Assembly: GCF_947179165.1 (NCBI RefSeq)
Contig: NC_077238.1
Location: 70,539,257-70,603,256, forward strand
Reading direction: 5' to 3'
Source of the DNA: Solanum dulcamara
Lineage: Eukaryota; Streptophyta; Magnoliopsida; Solanales; Solanaceae
DNA: 64,000 bases
Under the pieces are notes generated by a model. The model was given only the letters and a program-made list of their open reading frames with translations. It was not told where the DNA came from and ran no database searches. Position numbers and translations under genes: made by a program. Positions 58,486 to 64,000 of this stretch are shown in pieces. Positions within the stretch are counted from its first letter, which is position 1. Every line of letters starts with the position of its first letter.

Positions 58486-59638
58486 GATTAAAGGGCAGAA
58501 GAAATGTGTTTGTTTTGATATGTGATATCCAATAGCTTTGTTGTAGTAGTAGTAGGTGTGCTTTTTCTTGCCTAGGATTAACTCCTATTTATATAAAAAT
58601 ATTTGCATTCTCTAAATTTCGAATAGTTTGAATTTGACATATTTTTCTCTATAGGAAGAACTATTTTGGAAAAACACTAACTGAGGGGATCTTAGACATA
58701 CATCTAGATAAAATCAACTTGAAATATATGTATTTTATGGTTCCAGTCTTATGTTGACCAACTTATTAGGAAAAATATTAATGATGTTTAATCTATGTAG
58801 TCTCCACAAAATATGGTCATAATTTACTCATTTCCTTCATCTAGTCTTTTTTTTGAAAAGTATATTTGAATTGAAGGATGAACAAAAGTAAATATTGAAA
58901 CAAGGTCATTTTAAATATTGGCTAGGAATTTTGAAATAACAATTTTGAAAATATCTGAATATGAGCAAAAATAATCAATTTTTTAAAAGCACAAACACTT
59001 TTTAAGTATCAAACGGCGATTTATATATGATTATAGATGTTACAATGTCTGTAGAAGCACATTATTATTTTTATTAATTTTGGATAAACCATATTTAGTA
59101 AAATATTTTTGTTGCTTTCAAATATATTTGAAACTCAATCTTGCTTAAATATTTTTGTTAATGTCTGATACTCACCAACCTGTCATTAGATTCACATTAT
59201 AATATTTCTAAATTAGTTTTGAGACAAATCAATCTGAAATATTTTCACACATCAAAATGATGTGTTTACAATAGTGTGAAATTTAAAAGAAATTTTTTGT
59301 TCATTTTAAGAAAAATACTCAAGATGAAGGGAGATTAGTTTCAAATGTCTTACAATATTTTTTTCAAATGAAGATGTAAATTTATTACTCACATGAATTT
59401 TTTTCTTTTTATGGTAAATAAGAAAATTTTTAATAATATTAGGATTGATATATAAGTTTCTTTGATCCTTTCTAGCTAATGTCAATCTGTTTAAACAAGA
59501 GAGGAAGAAAGAATGACAAATTTATTAAGTTTATGCCATGATTAGTTTAATCCGTTTAAATGTAATGACCTATCCTGTCGTTATTAAAAATACCGGCGAT
59601 AAAATACTTGAGCTTAAAAATTTGTCTATCTAATAGAG
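58486..59638 (-). promoter_or_regulatory. Upstream region of MADS copy E
   Basis: TATATAAATA at 58586-58595, 101 bp before the ATG. About 1.1 kb shared with copies B, C and D. It continues past the 'ccggcgataaaat' landmark to 'ctatctaatagag' (59638), where it is cut by a reverse LTR fragment. Unit 2 shows the uninterrupted continuation at 34044. Confidence 0.55.
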
Positions 59639-59748
59639 TGTAACGACCAAAAATGGGCAATGAGTGGCACCCACACTTAACCTCTTAGGTGGGAGAACCA
59701 ACGATACAAACTCCAACTAATAAATATGATAATAACGCGGAAGCTCAA
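59639..59748 (-). repeat. End of a G3-family LTR, reverse orientation, interrupted
   Basis: 'tgtaacgaccaaaaatgggc' and the following 90 bp are the reverse complement of the G3 LTR end (47917-48026), for example 'gtgagtggcacccacacttaacc'. It breaks off at 'ggaagctcaa' where the next LTR starts. Confidence 0.8.
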
Positions 59749-62495
59749 TGTCACGCCCCGGGAGGGTACCCTAGATGTAACCGGCACTCAGGAACCATTT
59801 CTGGCTCCAAGCGAACCACATAGCCTGATCAGACATCTGTTAATCCATTCAATCAATGGAAGACTTAAAATAAACAGAATATTTGGTGGACAATCCCAAA
59901 TCTATAATCTAACTCAAGAAAGAAAGGCCATGGACCAACAAATCAAACTTCAATCTTTGTCATTTAAAATAGTTTGACAAGAATAAATTCAAGGAAATAA
60001 AATACTCAACAGACCCATCACTATCTAGTCTATGAAGCCTCTATGACTAGTATCTAATTGGTGCCAATGACATGTTCATGGCTACCTCAAATCAAAATGA
60101 AAAGGGCTAACTCAATGCAAGAATGATATAAGCGGTGTCCTCCGGATGAAGGGAAGGACTCACCAATACGTTGAGTGTGTATAAATCCTCAATGGTGCTT
60201 CTATTGACGATCTCTTAAACCTATCTCTGCATCATGAAACGATGCAGGTCCAAATGTACGAGTATGTAATATGACAGAATGAACATACCTCAAGGAAGAG
60301 TACTGCTGGTTCAAATATCTCTACTCAAAAAGGTAAGAGAGACTCAATCAAAGTGTCATAAGTCTAAAGTAAGGATATAACTTAGACAAAGACCAATCAT
60401 AAACCATTCAATCCAGTCTGATCATGTACGATACAATTCAATTAAATCATTCTATCCAATCTAATTATATATCATTCTATTGAACCCGATCACATATCAT
60501 CTAATCCAATCCGATCATATACAATCAACTCAACAATCAACTCAAAGGACTCAACTTAATAACTAGGCAAATTAAATTATGCAATGTTTTACAATCCAAC
60601 TCAATCATCAACCAATCTCAATCGAACCAATCATATCATGCACAAACCACTAAATTTGGGAGTTTCTCTAACCAACAACAATCCCACCACCTATATATAG
60701 GTGATGCACAACGAGTCACACCGTTGCTCCATCCGTTCATAATTGCCAAGGTATGAACAACTCATTTATATTCCAAATACTCATGTTCAAAATGATTAAA
60801 AGACTTCTCAAACTCAACTCATGCTTAAACTCTTTTTTTTAAATCGTAGATGAAAATAATCATCGTTTAAAACTCAAAATAGTGTGTAAATAGTTTATGC
60901 AGAAATGTTCACAAAACATTTATTTAAAACTCTTTCTCAAAAGATTATTTATTTTTAAAATATTCGTAAGACTCCAACCACATCAAATTAGGTAAATCAC
61001 ATATCACATGGTCACATTAAACTCCAATCCATTTCATCACACAACCTCCTCATCAACATAATCTCTTCATCAATCATTCTACATATATTAATTAATCACC
61101 ATTCACATCATCATTCACACCATCATCAAAACATCATCATTCGCATCATTATCAAAATCATCATCCACATCATCATCAATTATTATCCTCACCTCATTGT
61201 CAAATATCATCGTCACATCAATATCAAATATCTACTCCACAATCTTCATTTTAGTACTATGTTCAATTTGTAGAAGCAAAAGGACATTCTTAACTATCCA
61301 ATTCATTCTTTTTATTCCAATCAATACACATATACACAAAACCATCCATCTCAACCTCGAGACATTTATGACAAGAAATCTCATCTTGGGTTCATGGAAA
61401 TGAAACATGAATCCATGCTCTCAACAAAACTCAACTCGAGAATATTGTCAACACCTATAAATCTATATAGAAAGATCCATTTGTAATCAATAATAGGAAA
61501 GATAACTATTTAGTAACTCAAGTCATTAAAATCATCAATCAACCAATAGTATCTAACAACATTCTATAGTTTAGGAAAACTTTCAAGAAAACCTTCCTAG
61601 TAGATTCAACTCTTTCACAACTCCTATCCAACACATCTATGGGCATATGGAAGAACTCAATCCATATTTTAGGTTAGCCTTACATACCTTATGAAGACTT
61701 TGAAGAGACCTAGTTGTTGGGTCTTCAATGGGAGACTTGAATCCTTGAAACTCTTGAAGGCACCCTTTGTTGGAGAAGGATTTGGAGAAGAAGAAGAAGA
61801 GAGAAAATATTAGGGCTTTTAGAGAGAGAGGGACTGAAAAATATGGTCCCAAAATGTCCAAGGATAGTTATATATAATTAGAAAAAAGTCCAAGTTGCCC
61901 CTCTTCAAAAATCTGGAAAATTGGGATAAAATCTTGCTGGCGCTATAGTGGCGCGTCGCACCACTGCAGCGCCAAGCCAAAATAGGCTTAAAACCCTGCA
62001 CATCTAATAGTGGCGCATCGCGCCAAGCACCAAACTACTGAGACTTTTTTCTGGCGCTATAGTGGCGCGTCACGCCACTGTAGCGCCAAGCCTAATTTCG
62101 CCCATGCCTGAAATTCCTGCAGCACTAGTCCATAGTAAAATGGTCATAACTTTTGACTCCGAACTCCAAAAATTGCAATCTTGGTGGAGTTGGAAAGAAG
62201 ACTGAAAGACCTTTAATTTGGTAGGTCGTGGGCCACCCAGTTAATTATATTATAGGATATATGGTTGTTTGAAGTTGACCCTTATACTAACTCATCTGAA
62301 AACTTAATCGATTGGAGTTCTTTGGACTCGACTTGGTGCTAGAGATCCCTTATGACCCCTAAACACATCTAACATACTAAAAATACTTAGGAATTAATCC
62401 TAACTCATACATATAATTACAATTCCTTCGTTTTGAGGCTACACACACGTAAAGAAATGTTCGAGTCTTTGCAAAAACAAATCTGGGGTGTTACA
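59749..62495 (-). repeat. LTR of a second reverse-oriented G2-family element
   Basis: About 2.75 kb from TGTCACGCCCCGGG to GGTGTTACA, followed by a reversed polypurine tract. It shares the conserved ends, CT-rich leader (61700-61840, reversed), 'gcgcc' modules (about 61935-62090) and the 'gggccacccag' motif with G2, but is more diverged and longer. It carries an A/C-rich stretch of 'catcatcatc'-like repeats at 61090-61200. Confidence 0.85.
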
Positions 62496-62870
62496 TTATC
62501 TCCCCCTTGGGATCATTCATCCTCGAATGAAGATCAACTAGAAATAGACTCGAGGAATGAATAACAATTGAGACTCAATCCAAATCGACCAATCAAGCAA
62601 TCTAGACAATTAACTATTCCGACTCAAGAATAGCCAAATCAATTCAAGTCAAGAGTAGGGACACTTCCTTCGTCATTCTCATCATTAGGCATGAATAGAA
62701 AATCAAAATCCTATCAATCGAATCATTCAAACATCTAGGTCATCAACCGTCGAACTTCAATTCATGAGTGACATCCCCCATCCTCTTCACAATTTCGTAA
62801 GGCCAATATATCGGTGGCCAAGCTCCCCTTTCTTTCCAAGACTCATAACACCCTTCAAGTACATCCAATC
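62496..62870 (-). pseudogene. Pol tail of the reverse-oriented G2-family element
   Basis: On the minus strand remnants read like 'YEIVKRMGDVTHELKFDG' and, before it, a corrupted 'GKLSPRYIGP' region. This is the C-terminal end of gypsy pol. The remainder of pol is not present to the right. Confidence 0.65.
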
Positions 62871-63540
62871 ACTCCCCCAAAAGTAAAAAATAGCCTACTC
62901 CCATCACTCTCATAGTGACTACCACACACTTAAGCCTATCACTCTAACCACTTCAACCATATCTAAGAATTGTCATGCTCACTTTAACACTTCTACTTTC
63001 ATGATTGTATGACCTCTCCCCCAGAGACATACTAACATACCCTTACCTATCTATCGCTCATCACAAGGTCTCATCTCGCTCCTCCTCCACGCATCCATCC
63101 TGAACTAGACAAGTATATCAAACCTATCACAATCAAGCAACACTCACTCTTCCCCATCTACTCTCACTCAACTCCACCTACTATCATCTTGGTCAACTTA
63201 TCACTATCGAAAGCTCAAGACTTACATTGATTTATTACCCTCTCATCTCCCCCTTAGCTCAAAGGCAATAACTAATGGATACTAACTAGACACCCAAAGC
63301 AACTCATAAAATTAGAACCTCATTCAAATCTATACTATCTCATATACACCTCTTAAGCCTCTTCTTACCATATGACTTAGACTCAATCCACTATTTATAT
63401 CCGAGGGTCACATACCCATTCATTCATAAGACACACTCCTCACAAGTTAATATCTTAATCTCTCATATCTATCATATCAAGTCTACTAAATCAAATCCTA
63501 ATACTAGCAATATCACAAATATTATCGACTCACTCAATCA
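62871..63540. other. Spacer between pol tail and gag remnant
   Basis: About 670 bp, rich in C and A with 'ctcactc' and 'catctc' words, without coding motifs. It replaces almost all of pol in this element. On the minus strand it is purine/T-rich, similar in composition to gypsy leader sequence. Origin not identified. Confidence 0.4.
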
Positions 63541-64000
63541 CAGCAAGCTAATCCATGAGCATCACAAAAGATATGGTACCCAAACCAAACAATTCACAAC
63601 TATCATAGGAAGGGATTTGAAATATACTAGGGACATCATCTGGCGAGCTCTCTAAATCTTGGCGATTACCTATGGCATACAAATGGTTTGTAGCCCTGCT
63701 CGTACCAGAAGTAGCACCCCCCTGATTTTCTCGAATTGGTAGTGCTGGGGTAGAAGATTGGGATTTACTGGCCCACATTTGACATTCTCTTTGAAAATAA
63801 CCCCTTTGACCACACTTATAGCAACCACTGGTGCCCTTGCGACACTTTCCCAAATAGAGTTTTCCACAAGTACCGCATGGCGGTTCTCCTTTAGGACCTC
63901 AGGCCATACCTCTTTTCAACTGAGGATTTTAGACCTTGAAGTTCTAATTACCACATGGCCTTAGGTTATACCTGTTACTAGACATAGGCGTCCTCACTGA
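63541..64000 (-). pseudogene. Gag 3' part with zinc knuckle of the reverse-oriented element
   Basis: On the minus strand a 101-codon frame (63853-63548) begins in 'GKCRKGTSGCYKCGQRGYF' and contains C-Y-K-C-G-Q-R-G-Y-F-Q-R-E-C: the zinc-knuckle histidine is tyrosine. It continues with 'NHLYAIGNRQDLESSPDDV', matching the G2 Gag end ('NRLYAMGSHQDQEDSP'), then diverges. More Gag remnants continue to the window edge. Confidence 0.75.

Noticed and set aside
61090..61200. 'catcatcatc' stretch considered as a microsatellite
   Set aside because: Too imperfect to be a clean microsatellite; it is a low-complexity part of the LTR.

Overview
The window reads as AT-rich nuclear plant DNA, most likely from a Solanaceae (inference from the type of LTR retrotransposons and the M-gamma MADS genes; not proven by sequence alone). 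It contains no bacterial-type operons and no rRNA, tRNA or CRISPR signal that I can see. Most bases are LTR retrotransposons, nested inside one another. The only host protein-coding genes I can support are five copies of an intronless type I (M-gamma, AGL80-like) MADS-box transcription factor gene, all on the minus strand.

The MADS copies sit in a broken tandem array. The shared unit, read left to right, is: a fragment resembling the 'putative plant transposon protein' domain, an old LTR-like fragment in reverse orientation, about 1.2-1.8 kb of AT-rich spacer, the MADS gene (minus strand), and about 1.1 kb of upstream sequence with a TATA box about 101 bp before the ATG. Copy A (10550-11506) has a nonsense codon and two small deletions. 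Copy B (31939-32897) has a single 1-bp deletion. Copy C (49431-50390) is a clean 319-codon ORF. Copy D (55012-55713) has a nonsense codon in the MADS domain and is fused at its 3' end to a gypsy pol tail. Copy E (57568-58485) has an intact MADS domain but stops 14 codons early.

Transposons by position: 1-2454, the end of a Ty3/gypsy element and its LTR. 3993-9363, a complete Ty1/copia element with 591-bp LTRs and TSD TTTTA, inserted in unit 1. 12492-29974, a Ty3/gypsy element (called G1 here, TSD TAAAT) inserted in the LTR-like fragment of unit 2; a second complete gypsy element (G2, 16793-26722, TSD ATAAR) is nested in its RNase H region. 35480-48026, a third gypsy element (G3, TSD TGATC) inserted in unit 3; its 5' LTR is split by a 3.3-kb reverse-oriented solo LTR (35513-38853, TSD ACTAG). 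51511-52467, LTR fragments with a 36-bp minisatellite. 52468-55011, a reverse-oriented G2-family LTR plus pol tail, joined to MADS copy D. 59639-64000, a G3-family LTR fragment interrupted by a further reverse-oriented G2-family element that runs off the window.

All element open reading frames carry stops or frameshifts, several in catalytic residues, so none looks autonomous. The biology of interest is a lineage-specific MADS expansion decaying inside a heterochromatin-like nest, with one probable survivor (copy C) and two near-intact copies (B, E). Percentages quoted are hand counts from aligned stretches, not program output.
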